A stretch of DNA of 64,000 nucleotides from Sandaracinus amylolyticus (GCF_000737325.1 NZ_CP011125.1:6634001-6698000); one strand, 5' to 3'; counted from the first letter of the stretch, positions 16,982 through 26,153 are shown. A program made the numbers and translations. The notes: generated by a model not told the origin, from the sequence alone.

Positions 16982-19291
16982 GTGTCGTTCAGCCGACGAT
17001 ACACGCTCGAAGTACCGCTCGGCGAGAGCGCATTGGGCAGCGTGTGGACCGCGCGAGACGCCGACGCGGATCGCAAGGTCGTCGTCATGCAGCTCGACGA
17101 AGAGGCGGGCGACGCGGCGCGCAAGTTCTTCTTCGCGAGCGCGGAGAAGCTGCGCGGCATCGATCATCCGAACGTCGTGCGCGCGTTCGACCACGGCGAG
17201 ACCGAGGAGGGCGTGCCCTACCTCGTCGTCGAGCGGCTCGACGGCGAGAGCCTCGCGATGCGCTGGGCCAGCGCGCCGCTCAAGGTGAGCGAGATCGTCG
17301 ACGTCGCCGTGGGCATCAGCGAGGGGCTCGCGGCGCTGCACGCGGCGGGCTTCGCGCACGGCGACCTCGAGCCGGGCAACGTCTTCCTCCACGGCGACGG
17401 AGCGCGCGAGGTCCCGAAGCTGATCGGGATCGCGCTCAACCGCGCGCAGATCCGCGCGAGCGACGACGCCGAGAGGACGTCGCTCGCGACGCTGCACAAC
17501 CTCTACGCGTACGCGGCGCCGGAGCAGGTTCGCGGTGAGCTCGTCGCGAGCCCGGAGGCGGACCTCTACTCGCTCGCCGCGATCGTCTACGCGGCGATGG
17601 CCGGGCGTCCGCCGCACATGGCGAAGAACACGATCGCGCTCGTCGACGCGGTGCTGCACAAGCGGCCACCGGCGCTCCAGAGCGTGAAGAAGGAGCTCGC
17701 GGCGTTCTCGCTGACGCTCGATCGCGCGATGAGCAGCGAGCCGAAGAAGCGCTACGCCGACGCGAAGCAGCTCGGGCGCGCGCTGAAGTCGTGCCTGCTA
17801 ATGGCGAAGAGCGTCGCGTCGATGGAGCTCCCGGTCGGACCGCGGAAGCCGATCGGCGATCCCGAGACGGGCGTGCTCGCAGCCGCTGCGAAGCCCACGA
17901 GCACAGCGAAGCCCACGAGCACGGCCAAGCTCGCGAGCGAGTCGAAGCTCGCGGCCGCGAGCAAGCCGGCCACGGACGCGAAGACGGCGCCGGAGACGAA
18001 GCCCACGGCCGACGCCAAGTCGGCGGCGACGAAGCCCGCGAACGATCCCGCGGCGCCCGAGGCCTCGACGCCCGCGGCCGAGACGAAGCCGGCGAACCTG
18101 CCTGCGACGAAGCTCCCGACGCCCGCGGCCGGCGCGACCAAGGTCGCGGCGGTGCCCGCGACGAAGCTCCCCGCGCCTGCCGCCAAGGCGATCGCGGCGA
18201 TGCCGGCGTCGAAGCTGCCCGCGAAGACCGAGAGCAAGCCGAGCGACGTCGACGCCGTCGAGGCTGCGCCGGACGCGCTCCCGGCGGCGACGCCTGCACG
18301 TCCGACGCTCGACGTGAGCGACGACGAGGTGCGCGACGCACGGCCGAGCGAGGTCGATCTCGTCGCGCTCGCGGAGCCCGCGCGCCCGTCGTTCGAAGAG
18401 ATCGACGTGCCCGACGAGGCCGCGCCCGCGAAGCCGCCCTCGCTGCCCGCGAAGTCGAGCCCCGGCACGACGAACGCGCCTCCGCGTCCCGAGCGCCGCT
18501 CGGCCGGCGACTCGATCGAGATGTCGAGCTCGGAGCTCGAGATCGTCGCGCCGGCGGCCGCCGCTGCGAGCACCGCCCCTCCCCCGCCGCCGTCCGCGAA
18601 GCCCAGCAGCGCACCGCTGCCGTCGGCCGCGCTCGACTCCGCGGCGTTCATGCCTTCCGCGCTGCCCGTCACGCCGTTCGATCCGACCACGCTCGACGCG
18701 CCGCCGCCGGCATCGTCGAGCGCGCGCCTTCCGTGGGCGATCGCGATCGCGCTCGGTGCGGTGCTCGTCGTGCTGATCGGGTGGATCGCGACGCAGCGCG
18801 GCGAGCAGAGCACGACTGCGACGAGCGACGTGCCCGCGAGCGCGAGCCCCGCGACGCCCACGGCGACGACGGCACCAGATCCTTCGGACTCCGAACCTTC
18901 CTCGGTCGCGCCCGACCCGCAGGCCCAGCCTGCGGCGCCCGATCCCGCGCCGCCGCCGGTCGCGACGACGGCTCCTCCGGAGGTCGCGCCGACGCCGCCG
19001 GCGCCCGAGCGCGACGTCGCGCCTCCGGCACGTCCGACGCCCCCGCCGCGCGCGACCGCCACGCGTCCTTCCGCACCGCGCGCAGCTGCGCGCACCTCGG
19101 CGCGATCGAGCGCTCCGCGTGCGACCGCAACGCGCGCGACCGCTCCGCGTCCGACCGCCACGACCGCGCCGCGCACCACGGCGCCGCGCACCACCGCATC
19201 GTCGATCCGTCCGAGCCCGAGCACGTCGTCGTCGAGCACGACGTCTCCGCCTCCGCGGCGGCCGACCGTCGTGACCGATCCCGGCTTCTGA
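16982..19291 (+). CDS. Membrane-bound Ser/Thr pseudokinase
   Basis: A 769-residue protein. Residues 7-280 have the protein-kinase fold: glycine-loop remnant GESALGSVW, helix-C Glu region AEKLRGIDHPNVV, catalytic-loop position HGDLEPGN and activation end YAAPEQ. Three key residues are lost. The ATP-binding Lys of VAIK is Met36 (RKVVVMQL), HRDLKPxN has become HGDLEPGN, and DFG reads GIA (PKLIGIALNR). It should therefore be catalytically dead. An Ala/Pro/Lys-rich linker (280-580) precedes one membrane helix (about 583-605) and a Pro/Thr/Arg-rich outer tail. The GTG at 16982 is 32 bases from the divergent TPR gene. A role as a binding scaffold or allosteric partner of a true kinase is inference. 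Confidence 0.88.
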   Translation: MSFSRRYTLEVPLGESALGSVWTARDADADRKVVVMQLDEEAGDAARKFFFASAEKLRGIDHPNVVRAFDHGETEEGVPYLVVERLDGESLAMRWASAPLKVSEIVDVAVGISEGLAALHAAGFAHGDLEPGNVFLHGDGAREVPKLIGIALNRAQIRASDDAERTSLATLHNLYAYAAPEQVRGELVASPEADLYSLAAIVYAAMAGRPPHMAKNTIALVDAVLHKRPPALQSVKKELAAFSLTLDRAMSSEPKKRYADAKQLGRALKSCLLMAKSVASMELPVGPRKPIGDPETGVLAAAAKPTSTAKPTSTAKLASESKLAAASKPATDAKTAPETKPTADAKSAATKPANDPAAPEASTPAAETKPANLPATKLPTPAAGATKVAAVPATKLPAPAAKAIAAMPASKLPAKTESKPSDVDAVEAAPDALPAATPARPTLDVSDDEVRDARPSEVDLVALAEPARPSFEEIDVPDEAAPAKPPSLPAKSSPGTTNAPPRPERRSAGDSIEMSSSELEIVAPAAAAASTAPPPPPSAKPSSAPLPSAALDSAAFMPSALPVTPFDPTTLDAPPPASSSARLPWAIAIALGAVLVVLIGWIATQRGEQSTTATSDVPASASPATPTATTAPDPSDSEPSSVAPDPQAQPAAPDPAPPPVATTAPPEVAPTPPAPERDVAPPARPTPPPRATATRPSAPRAAARTSARSSAPRATATRATAPRPTATTAPRTTAPRTTASSIRPSPSTSSSSTTSPPPRRPTVVTDPGF

Positions 19292-19331
19292 GCGCGCTCC
19301 CGCGCGTCGCGAGGGAGCCTCGCGCGCGCGA

Positions 19332-19913
19332 TCAGCGGGTCGACTGCGGGTGGCAGCCGAAGCACGTCATCTCGGGCTCGCCGAGCTGCGTGCGGATCGT
19401 CGGCAGCACCACGTCCGTCATGAACGCCCAGTCCTCGGGATCGCGCTGCGCCGCGCGCTGCCAGCGCTCGCTGCCCTCGGGCGGCAGCGGCGGGAGCGAG
19501 CGCGACGGCATCTCGTAGTTGCGCTGCGGACCGTCGTCGCCGTGGCAGCTCGCGCAGTCGAACTGCGCGAACTCCTCGCGGTCGTGCTCCGCGAAGATCT
19601 CCGCGTGGATCGGGAGCACGTACGCCACCATGTACATCTCCTGGTCGGCGTGGCTCATCTGATCCCAGGGCTGCGGCGGCGGGTTGATCCCGAGCAGCTC
19701 GCGCGCACTGCCGCGACCGTGATCGACCGTCGGCTCGCCTTCTTCGAAGCCTTCGCTGTCGAACCCTTCGAGCTCCGACGACGTCGCCTGTCCGCCCGTC
19801 GTGCCCTCGCCCTCCGTGCTCGAGCTCGTGGTCTCGCTCGAGCTCGATCCACCACCACCACACGCGCCGAGGACGAGCACCGACACGATCGCGATCAGGG
19901 AACGAACCCTCAT
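19332..19913 (-). CDS. Di-haem cytochrome c-like lipoprotein
   Basis: A 193-residue protein. The lipoprotein signal (LIAIVSVLVLGAC, then GGGG) is followed by a Ser/Thr/Glu/Gly-rich linker. Two CxxCH haem-attachment motifs follow: CASCH near residue 127 and CFGCH near the C-terminus. It resembles small multihaem or electron-transfer lipoproteins facing the periplasm. The ATG at 19913 has AGAGAGG five bases upstream. It stands just downstream of the acyl-CoA synthetase on the same strand, 50 bases apart; a joint function is not evident. Confidence 0.82.
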   Translation of the reverse strand: MRVRSLIAIVSVLVLGACGGGGSSSSETTSSSTEGEGTTGGQATSSELEGFDSEGFEEGEPTVDHGRGSARELLGINPPPQPWDQMSHADQEMYMVAYVLPIHAEIFAEHDREEFAQFDCASCHGDDGPQRNYEMPSRSLPPLPPEGSERWQRAAQRDPEDWAFMTDVVLPTIRTQLGEPEMTCFGCHPQSTR

Positions 19914-19963
19914 GAGCACCTCTCTGCGTCGCTCATACACCCGGCCGGCCGCGAATGTCGAGG

Positions 19964-21889
19964 TCACGGCTCGAGCGCGAAGCCATCCTCCGTATAGGCA
20001 CGATCGAGCAGCGACGCGTACTTCGCCTCGACCTCCTTGCGCTTCACCTTCATCGTCGGCGTGAGCTCGCCCTGCTCCTGGCTGAAGTCGCGATCGAGGA
20101 TCACGAAGCGACGCACCTGCTCGACCCGCGCGAGATGCTCGTTGCCGCGGCGCACCGCCGCGCGGATGCGCTCGCGGAACTCGGGATGCGCGACGACCTT
20201 CGCCATCGCGAGGTTCAGCGCCTCGGTGCGACCGCTCGGGTTCGCCATGAGCTCCTTCTGGCGCGCGTCGAGCTCCTCCTTCGTGCAGAGCCCGCGCGGG
20301 ATGCCCCACTCGAGCGTCTCGATCGGGCTCGGCGCGACGATCGCGGCGACGTAGTTGCGACGATCGCCGTGCGCGTGGACCTGCGAGATCAGCGGGTCCT
20401 GCTCCTTGATCGCCTTCTCGATGTTCGCGGGCGAGAGGTTCTTGCCGCCGGCGGTGATGATCAGGTGCTTCTTGCGATCCGTGATCTTCAGGTACCCGTC
20501 GCCGTCGATCACGCCGACGTCGCCGGTGTGCAGCCAGCCGCCCTCGAGCATCTCCTCGGTCGCCTGCGGGTTCTTGAGGTAGCCCTTGAAGACCCACGGG
20601 CCGCGCACGAGGATCTCGCCGTCGGGCGCGATGCGGTGCTCGCTCGGCGGGATCACGCGACCGACGGTGCCGAGCTTCACCGCGCCCTCGCGGTTGATGT
20701 GCGTGACGACGGTCGACTCGGTCATCCCGTACGCCTCGTAGATCGGCAGACCCGCCGCCCAGAAGAACTCGAGGATCGCAGGCGCGGTCGGCGCCGCGCC
20801 GGTGACCATCATCCGCACGCGACCGCCGAACGCCGCGCGGATTCGTTGGAACACCAACCGATCGGCGATCGCGTACTGCGCCGCGATGCGCGCCGGCACC
20901 GGGCGCCCTGCGAGCATGTGCTCGAGCCTTCGCTTGCCGACGGTGTTCGCCCACGCGAAGAGGCGCTGCACCGCGGGCTTCTGCTTCTCGATCTCCGAGA
21001 AGATCTTCGCGTGCGCCTTCTCGAAGATGCGCGGCACGCTGCCGAACACCGTCGGCGCGACGCTCTTCAGATCGTCGAGCACCGTCGCCGTGCTCTGTGC
21101 GTATGCGGCCGGGATGCCCGCATCGACGCGCCCGTAGAACCCGAGGACGCGCTCCGCGGCGTGCGCCATCGGCAGGAAGTTCAGCGACAGATCGCTCTGC
21201 CGCAGGTTGGTCGCCTCCGACGCGCTGCGGAGGATCGTGAGGATGTTGCGGTGCGCGATCATCGCGCCCTTCGGCGGGCCGGTCGTGCCCGACGTGTAGA
21301 TCAGGATCGCGGTGTCCTCGGGATCGATGCGCTCCTGGATCTCGCGGATGTCGCGCTCGGGGAGCGCCTCGCCCTCGAAGCGCGTCGGCGGCACGAGGCG
21401 CGGATCGCGACCCTCGAAGCGTCGATAGAGCGCCATCGTCCACGGCACGATCGCGACGAGGCCCTTCAGACCCTTCGCCGCGGCGAGCACGGTCTCGATC
21501 TCCTCCGCCTCGTCGACGAAGACGACCTTCGCCTCGCTGTGCTCGAGCAGATAGCGCACCTGCTCCGGCGACTGCTTCGGATAGATCCCGAAGCTCACCA
21601 TCCCCGCGAGCTGCGCGCCGAGATCGTCGATCGCCCACGCGGGCTGCGTCGGCCCGAGGATCGCGACGCGATCACCGGGACCGAGGCCGAGCGCGAGCAG
21701 CCCGCGCGCGACCTTCGCGGAGCCGTCGAGGAAGCCCTGCCACGTGATCGGATCCCACGCGCCTTCGCGCTTGCGATGCAGCGCGGGGAGCGAAGCGCTG
21801 CGCGCGCAGCGCAGGAAGAACATCTCGCCGAGGGTTCGCGCGGCCGGCGCGGTGGTGCGCGCCGGGAGATCGGGGCCGAGCTCGAGCAT
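19964..21889 (-). CDS. Long-chain acyl-CoA synthetase (AMP-binding)
   Basis: A 641-residue ANL-superfamily enzyme of the FACL/FadD15 type. It has the P-loop IYTSGTTGPPKGAM (about 196-209), the YGMTEST motif, GWLHTGDVG, the linker DRKKHLIITAGGKNLSP and the C-terminal LTPTMKVKRKEVEAKY that carries the catalytic Lys. It activates fatty acids to acyl-CoA in the cytoplasm or at the membrane. Length and the long insert around 480-560 fit the long-chain family. Confidence 0.93.
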   Translation of the reverse strand: MLELGPDLPARTTAPAARTLGEMFFLRCARSASLPALHRKREGAWDPITWQGFLDGSAKVARGLLALGLGPGDRVAILGPTQPAWAIDDLGAQLAGMVSFGIYPKQSPEQVRYLLEHSEAKVVFVDEAEEIETVLAAAKGLKGLVAIVPWTMALYRRFEGRDPRLVPPTRFEGEALPERDIREIQERIDPEDTAILIYTSGTTGPPKGAMIAHRNILTILRSASEATNLRQSDLSLNFLPMAHAAERVLGFYGRVDAGIPAAYAQSTATVLDDLKSVAPTVFGSVPRIFEKAHAKIFSEIEKQKPAVQRLFAWANTVGKRRLEHMLAGRPVPARIAAQYAIADRLVFQRIRAAFGGRVRMMVTGAAPTAPAILEFFWAAGLPIYEAYGMTESTVVTHINREGAVKLGTVGRVIPPSEHRIAPDGEILVRGPWVFKGYLKNPQATEEMLEGGWLHTGDVGVIDGDGYLKITDRKKHLIITAGGKNLSPANIEKAIKEQDPLISQVHAHGDRRNYVAAIVAPSPIETLEWGIPRGLCTKEELDARQKELMANPSGRTEALNLAMAKVVAHPEFRERIRAAVRRGNEHLARVEQVRRFVILDRDFSQEQGELTPTMKVKRKEVEAKYASLLDRAYTEDGFALEP

Positions 21890-21954
21890 CGCGAGCCAGG
21901 CTATCGCGAACCCAACACGCGGAGAAAGACGCTGCCTGCGGAGAACGACGCGGG

Positions 21955-22431
21955 CTACTGCGCGGTCAGCGCGGGCACGTCACCGGTGAGCTCGAACGGC
22001 GTCTGCAGCGCGCCGTCGCCGGTCCCTCCGTCCGCGTAGAGCGTCCCGCGCGCGACGTACTGATCGGCGCGCACCGTCGCGAGCATCGCGACCGGCACCG
22101 AGACGTCGAACACGAACGCGCGCTCCGAGTCGGCCTCGAGCGGCTCCTCGCCCTCGATCTCGAGGCTCGCGACGCGGTTGCCGTCGAGCACGAGCTCGCC
22201 CGTCGCGCGCCTCAGAACGACCTCGGCCTCGTTCGGGTTCGTGACGATCACGCGGATGTCGAAGATCGCCTGCTCGCCCTCGATCGCGCGGAGCTGCGCC
22301 TCGGGACGCGCGATCTCGAGCGGGCGCAGCGCGGAGGACGCAACCGGTGTGGTCTCCTCCTCGCCCGGCGCCGCACCACAGCCCGCCCCCATCATCGACA
22401 GCGCGATCGCGATCGCCACGAGAGTCCGCAT
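21955..22431 (-). CDS. Lipoprotein with LEA14/WHy-like beta domain
   Basis: A 158-residue protein. The signal peptide has lipobox GAGC. One beta-sandwich domain follows (IFDIRVIVTNPNEAEVVLRR, then TGELVLDGNRVASLEIEGEE), resembling LEA14/WHy domains, which bind hydrophobic surfaces in stress and envelope proteins. The ATG at 22431 is chosen because GGAGG lies six bases upstream; a GTG four codons earlier is less likely. It lies upstream of the acyl-CoA synthetase on the same strand, 65 bases apart. Confidence 0.72.
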   Translation of the reverse strand: MRTLVAIAIALSMMGAGCGAAPGEEETTPVASSALRPLEIARPEAQLRAIEGEQAIFDIRVIVTNPNEAEVVLRRATGELVLDGNRVASLEIEGEEPLEADSERAFVFDVSVPVAMLATVRADQYVARGTLYADGGTGDGALQTPFELTGDVPALTAQ

Positions 22432-22681
22432 CGACACCTCCACGCGGGCGCATCGTACGCGATCGCGCTTCGGCTTCTCCCGCCCGCGCCATCCGCTACG
22501 CGCGGAGCATGTTCGTCTCGTCGATCATCTCGCGCGGAGGTCACGCGACGTGCTGCGCGCGCACGTGCCGACGCGGTCCCGCTCGTGCTGCGGGTCGCGT
22601 TCGCGATCCTCGACGCGGCGCTCGAGGAGCTGATCGGGTGATCGTGCACGTGATCGCCGACGCGACGATCATCCTGACGAT
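22432..22681. other. Gene-free stretch with possible decayed coding fragments
   Basis: No intact gene is supported here. On the plus strand, two frames show locally coding-like runs. RLVDHLARRSRDVLRAHV starts near 22519, and in another frame VPLVLRVAFAILDAALEELI ends at a TGA near 22640. A third short run, VIVHVIADATIILTI, follows and overlaps that stop. This could be a small gene broken by frameshifts or chance in GC-rich DNA. Confidence 0.25.
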
Positions 22682-23326
22682 TTGACCACCACTGAACATC
22701 GGCTCAGCATCTCACAAATGCAGCTCGATCCCGCGCTCTTCACGCGACACGCGCTCGACGAGACACACGCGCTCCACGAAGGCGAGCTCCCGCCCGCGCT
22801 GCGCCCCGACGCTGCGACGTTCGAGCGCCTCTGGGCGCTGCACCCCGACGCGTTCCACGAGATCAAGATGCACGGGCGTCTCGTGAAGACGCCGCGGTGG
22901 CAACAGGCCTACGGCGCCGACTATCGCTACACCGGCAACGTGAACCGCGCGCTGCCGGTGCCACCCGAGCTCGAGGCGCTGCACGAGTGGGCGCGCACGA
23001 TGATCGATCCGCGTCTGAACGGTCTCTTGCTCAACTGGTACGACGCGGCGCACGAGCACTACATCGGCAAGCACCGAGACAGCACGATCAACATGGTCGA
23101 GGGGACGCCGATCGTGACGGTGTCGTTCGGCAGCGAGCGCGCGTTCCGCCTACGCCCGTGGCGCGCGCAGGGGCTGCGCGACTTCGCGGTGCGCGACGGC
23201 ACCGTGCTCGTGATGCCCTGGGAGACGAACCTCGCGTACACGCACGAGGTGCCCCACGCCGCGCGGAGCGAGGGGCGCCGCATCTCGGTCACGCTGCGCG
23301 CGTTCCGCAGCGAGCGCACCGCGTGA
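22682..23326 (+). CDS. AlkB-like 2-oxoglutarate/Fe(II) dioxygenase
   Basis: A protein of up to 214 residues with the AlkB signature. It has the Fe ligands His-x-Asp in YIGKHRDSTINM, the distal His in the YTHEVPH region, and the 2-oxoglutarate-binding RRISVTLRAFR. NWYDAAHEHYIGKHRD and VTVSFGSERAFRLR match AlkB family members that repair alkylated DNA or RNA or modify other substrates. The first possible start is a TTG at 22682; an ATG at 22718 (MQLDPALF) is the alternative. Neither has a clear ribosome site. It ends at TGATCA, sharing the junction with the convergent caspase gene. Confidence 0.85.
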   Translation: MTTTEHRLSISQMQLDPALFTRHALDETHALHEGELPPALRPDAATFERLWALHPDAFHEIKMHGRLVKTPRWQQAYGADYRYTGNVNRALPVPPELEALHEWARTMIDPRLNGLLLNWYDAAHEHYIGKHRDSTINMVEGTPIVTVSFGSERAFRLRPWRAQGLRDFAVRDGTVLVMPWETNLAYTHEVPHAARSEGRRISVTLRAFRSERTA

Positions 23327-24994
23327 TCACGGAGGCGGGCTGGTGAGCGCGATCGAGGGCAGCGTCGGGATCGTGAGATCCTCGCCGCGCGGATAGACCC
23401 AGAGCACGTCGCTCCAGCGCACCGAGCCGCGACGCACCACGAGGCGCTGCATCGGGTCGAGGCTGCCCTCGCGGTTCATGAGCCGGTGATCGGTCACGAA
23501 CCCGTCGGTGAGATAGTCGGTGAGCTCGCCGACGTAGAGCACCCCGTCGTGAGGGCGGCGATCGGCGTGGCCGAGCACGCCGTTGCGCAGATACCACGAG
23601 AGATATCCGCCGGCGCGACGCGGCTCGGCGGTGTCGCTCAGCACGTCCTCGTCGCTCGAGAAGAGCCCGACGCGCCCGGCGCGACGCACGAAGTCGTCCG
23701 CGAAGCCGCCCGAGTGGCACGAGTCGAGCGCGAGCACGACGGTCCCGGCGTTCACGGTGTCGAGCGCGGCGACGACCTCGGTGTCGGTGATCGCGCCGTC
23801 GATCATCTGGATGGTCTCGTCGAGCCCGTCGAGCTCGCTCGGATCGTTCACCGCGGGCTGCACGTTGCCGTGCCCCGACCAGAACACGACGACCACGTCC
23901 TGCGGCTGCGCGCGCGACGCGATCGAGCGCAGCCCGTCGAGGAACGCAGCGCGCGTCGCCATCGCGTCGGTGAGCACGATCTGCTCGTCGACGCGCTGCA
24001 GGTGCGCGCCGCGCATCGCCTCGCCGAGCAGGCGCGCATCGTCGGCGCAGCCGTAGAGGCGACCGTGCGTGACGTACTCGGTGATGCCGGCGTAGAGGCC
24101 GAGCACACGACCGCCGCCCTCCGGGCCCGCGAACGCGCCCGCGGGCGAGACGTCGCCTGCCGCGACGATCACCGGCGGGCGCACCGACGTCGTGACCTGG
24201 AACGCGCCGCCGCTCGCGTGACCGTACGCGCTCACGAGCAGCTGGTAGATGCCGGTGACCGGCGCCGCGACGATCAGCGTGCTGTCGAGCGCGCGCTCGG
24301 TGCCGTCGGGCCCGAGATCGTTCGCGTCGTCGTTGATCCACTGCTGCCCGTGCGGGCCGCGCACCTCGGCGATCGTGTCGAACTCGCGCGAGGTCACGCG
24401 CACGCGCACGATCGATCCGCCCTGCGCCTCGAACCAGAGCGGCACCACGCCGGGCCCGAGATCGGCGTCGACGGGCGTCGCGCCCAGCGTGCCCGCGACG
24501 CGCTGGCCGAGCTGCATGCGCGCGCCGACTCCGTCGGGCGCGCGCGCGTCGACGCGCAGCTGGAACCGACCGCTCTGCCCCGGCGGCGCCGTCGTGACGA
24601 CGACGCGGTACGTGCCCGCGCTCGGCGGCACGAACTCGAGCATCGCGTCCAGCGAGTGCGGTGACACGTCGTCGTTCTCGAGCGCGAAGCCTCCCGGGCC
24701 CGCGATGCGCAGCATCGGGTCGAGCTCGCCCGCGGGGACGCGGAAGCGAACGCGCTGCGACGGATCGAGATCGATCTCGTACGCACGCTGGTGTCGCCCG
24801 GTGTCGTCGACGGGATCGCCGGGCGAGAGCGCGTCCTCGAACGATCCGAGCGCGATGCGTCGCGGTCCGACGACGACCGTGGCGTCGCCGTCCGCCACGC
24901 TGCGCGCGTTGCGCGCCGGACCGCGCGGCACCGTGGCGCCGCCGCAGCCCGCGACCATGACGAACATCAGGAGGAGCGCGATCGCCTGTCTCAT
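23327..24994 (-). CDS. Caspase-like (metacaspase family C14) lipoprotein with PPC domains
   Basis: A 555-residue protein. The signal peptide has lipobox VAGC. Two beta-rich regions resemble pre-peptidase C-terminal (PPC) domains: YEIDLDPSQRVRFRVPAGEL to SGRFQLRVD, then LWFEAQGGSIVRVRV to GIYQLLVSAYGHAS. From about residue 300 a caspase-type peptidase follows, with catalytic His in VVVFWSGHGN (about 376) and catalytic Cys in LALDSCHSGGFADD (about 425). The fold is that of clan CD; bacterial members usually cut after Arg or Lys. Placing one on a lipid anchor in the envelope is notable. The ATG at 24994 gives a clean signal peptide. Confidence 0.9.
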   Translation of the reverse strand: MRQAIALLLMFVMVAGCGGATVPRGPARNARSVADGDATVVVGPRRIALGSFEDALSPGDPVDDTGRHQRAYEIDLDPSQRVRFRVPAGELDPMLRIAGPGGFALENDDVSPHSLDAMLEFVPPSAGTYRVVVTTAPPGQSGRFQLRVDARAPDGVGARMQLGQRVAGTLGATPVDADLGPGVVPLWFEAQGGSIVRVRVTSREFDTIAEVRGPHGQQWINDDANDLGPDGTERALDSTLIVAAPVTGIYQLLVSAYGHASGGAFQVTTSVRPPVIVAAGDVSPAGAFAGPEGGGRVLGLYAGITEYVTHGRLYGCADDARLLGEAMRGAHLQRVDEQIVLTDAMATRAAFLDGLRSIASRAQPQDVVVVFWSGHGNVQPAVNDPSELDGLDETIQMIDGAITDTEVVAALDTVNAGTVVLALDSCHSGGFADDFVRRAGRVGLFSSDEDVLSDTAEPRRAGGYLSWYLRNGVLGHADRRPHDGVLYVGELTDYLTDGFVTDHRLMNREGSLDPMQRLVVRRGSVRWSDVLWVYPRGEDLTIPTLPSIALTSPPP

Positions 24995-25022
24995 CGAGAC
25001 AGTTGTACGACGCGACGCGCGC

Positions 25023-26153
25023 TCACGTCCCGCCGTCCGGCACACCGGCGTCCGCCGTTCCGCCGTCGGACGTCGTCGCGCAGAGATCCGCGAGCGGCGG
25101 TCCTTCCGCGAGCCCCGCGACGCGCACGCGCGTGCCGGTGAAGCCGACGCCGAGGCTGATCGCGTCGCACACCACGCCCGGCCCGCCCGAGCCCGGCGTC
25201 GAGCGCACGTCCGCGATGCGATCGAGCTGCGAGTTGAGCAGGTCGTACTCGGTCTCGCCCTCGCACACGCCGATGTTCCGCGCGGTGACGAGCAGATCGT
25301 TGAGCGACCATCGACCCGCGACGCGCACGTCCTCGAGCATCGTGCCGTCGGCGGAGATGCGGCCCGTCGCCTGCGCGCCGGTGAGCCGCACGAGCACGCC
25401 GTACGCGTCGGCCGGGAAGATGATGTCGACGCGATCGGGCAGGCGCACGACGAGCACGCCGTCGGCGACGTACGCGTTGTCGTCGCGGATCAGCGGGCGT
25501 CCGAGATCGTCCATGAGGAACGCGTCGTCGCGCACCCAGAACCAGTCGCGCCCGTCCCACACCGGGCGCGAGCTCGCGGGATCGGCGGGCACCGAGGGAG
25601 GCTCGTCCGACGCGTCGCCGGGCGCGCCGAACACCGCCTGCATGATCGCCGCGTCGACGCGCGAATCGTTGGGCTCGCCGTTCCAACCGCGCAGCCGGAT
25701 GATCGGGAGCCCCTGGCCCTTCTCCTGCGCCTCTTGCGCCTCCGACTCGAGATCGGGCGTGGTCGCGTCGACCAGCGGGAAGAAGCGGAACCCGAACACG
25801 TTGTCGACGCCGCCCGCGCCATCGACCGGCGGGTTGCGCTCGGCGGGCGGAACACACTCGCTCATCAGATCGGGCTGCTCGGTGCAGAACCCGTCGAGAT
25901 CGTAGCCGTACGCCGGCCAGTCGTTGCCCTGCTCCATGACGACCATGCGCAGGCCGAACGCGACCTCGGGGCCGTCGCCGTCCGCCACGTCGGGGCGCGT
26001 CGGGGGCTGCGTCCGCTGCTCGCACGCGCTGCCCCCGCCGGCGTCGACACGGTCGAGCAGAGCGGGGTCGTACACGCGGCAACCGGACGCGAGCGGAGCG
26101 ATCGCGATCACGCATGCGAGCCACGTGGTGGTCGCTCGGATGTCGAGATTCAT
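25023..26153 (-). CDS. Lipoprotein of unknown function
   Basis: A 376-residue protein with a lipoprotein signal (LACVIAIAPLASGC). Cys residues are scattered (ACEQRTQPPTRP, CTEQPDLMSECVPP, NIGVCEGETEY). The body is rich in Asp, Gly and Trp/Phe, and includes DDAFLMDDLGRPLIRDDN and DGVLVVRLPDRVDIIFPAD. It ends with a Gly/Asp/Ala-rich tail (TSDGGTADAGVPDGGT). I recognise no family. The layout resembles other myxobacterial surface lipoproteins. It lies between the kinase gene and the caspase-like gene, all on the minus strand. Confidence 0.8.
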   Translation of the reverse strand: MNLDIRATTTWLACVIAIAPLASGCRVYDPALLDRVDAGGGSACEQRTQPPTRPDVADGDGPEVAFGLRMVVMEQGNDWPAYGYDLDGFCTEQPDLMSECVPPAERNPPVDGAGGVDNVFGFRFFPLVDATTPDLESEAQEAQEKGQGLPIIRLRGWNGEPNDSRVDAAIMQAVFGAPGDASDEPPSVPADPASSRPVWDGRDWFWVRDDAFLMDDLGRPLIRDDNAYVADGVLVVRLPDRVDIIFPADAYGVLVRLTGAQATGRISADGTMLEDVRVAGRWSLNDLLVTARNIGVCEGETEYDLLNSQLDRIADVRSTPGSGGPGVVCDAISLGVGFTGTRVRVAGLAEGPPLADLCATTSDGGTADAGVPDGGT

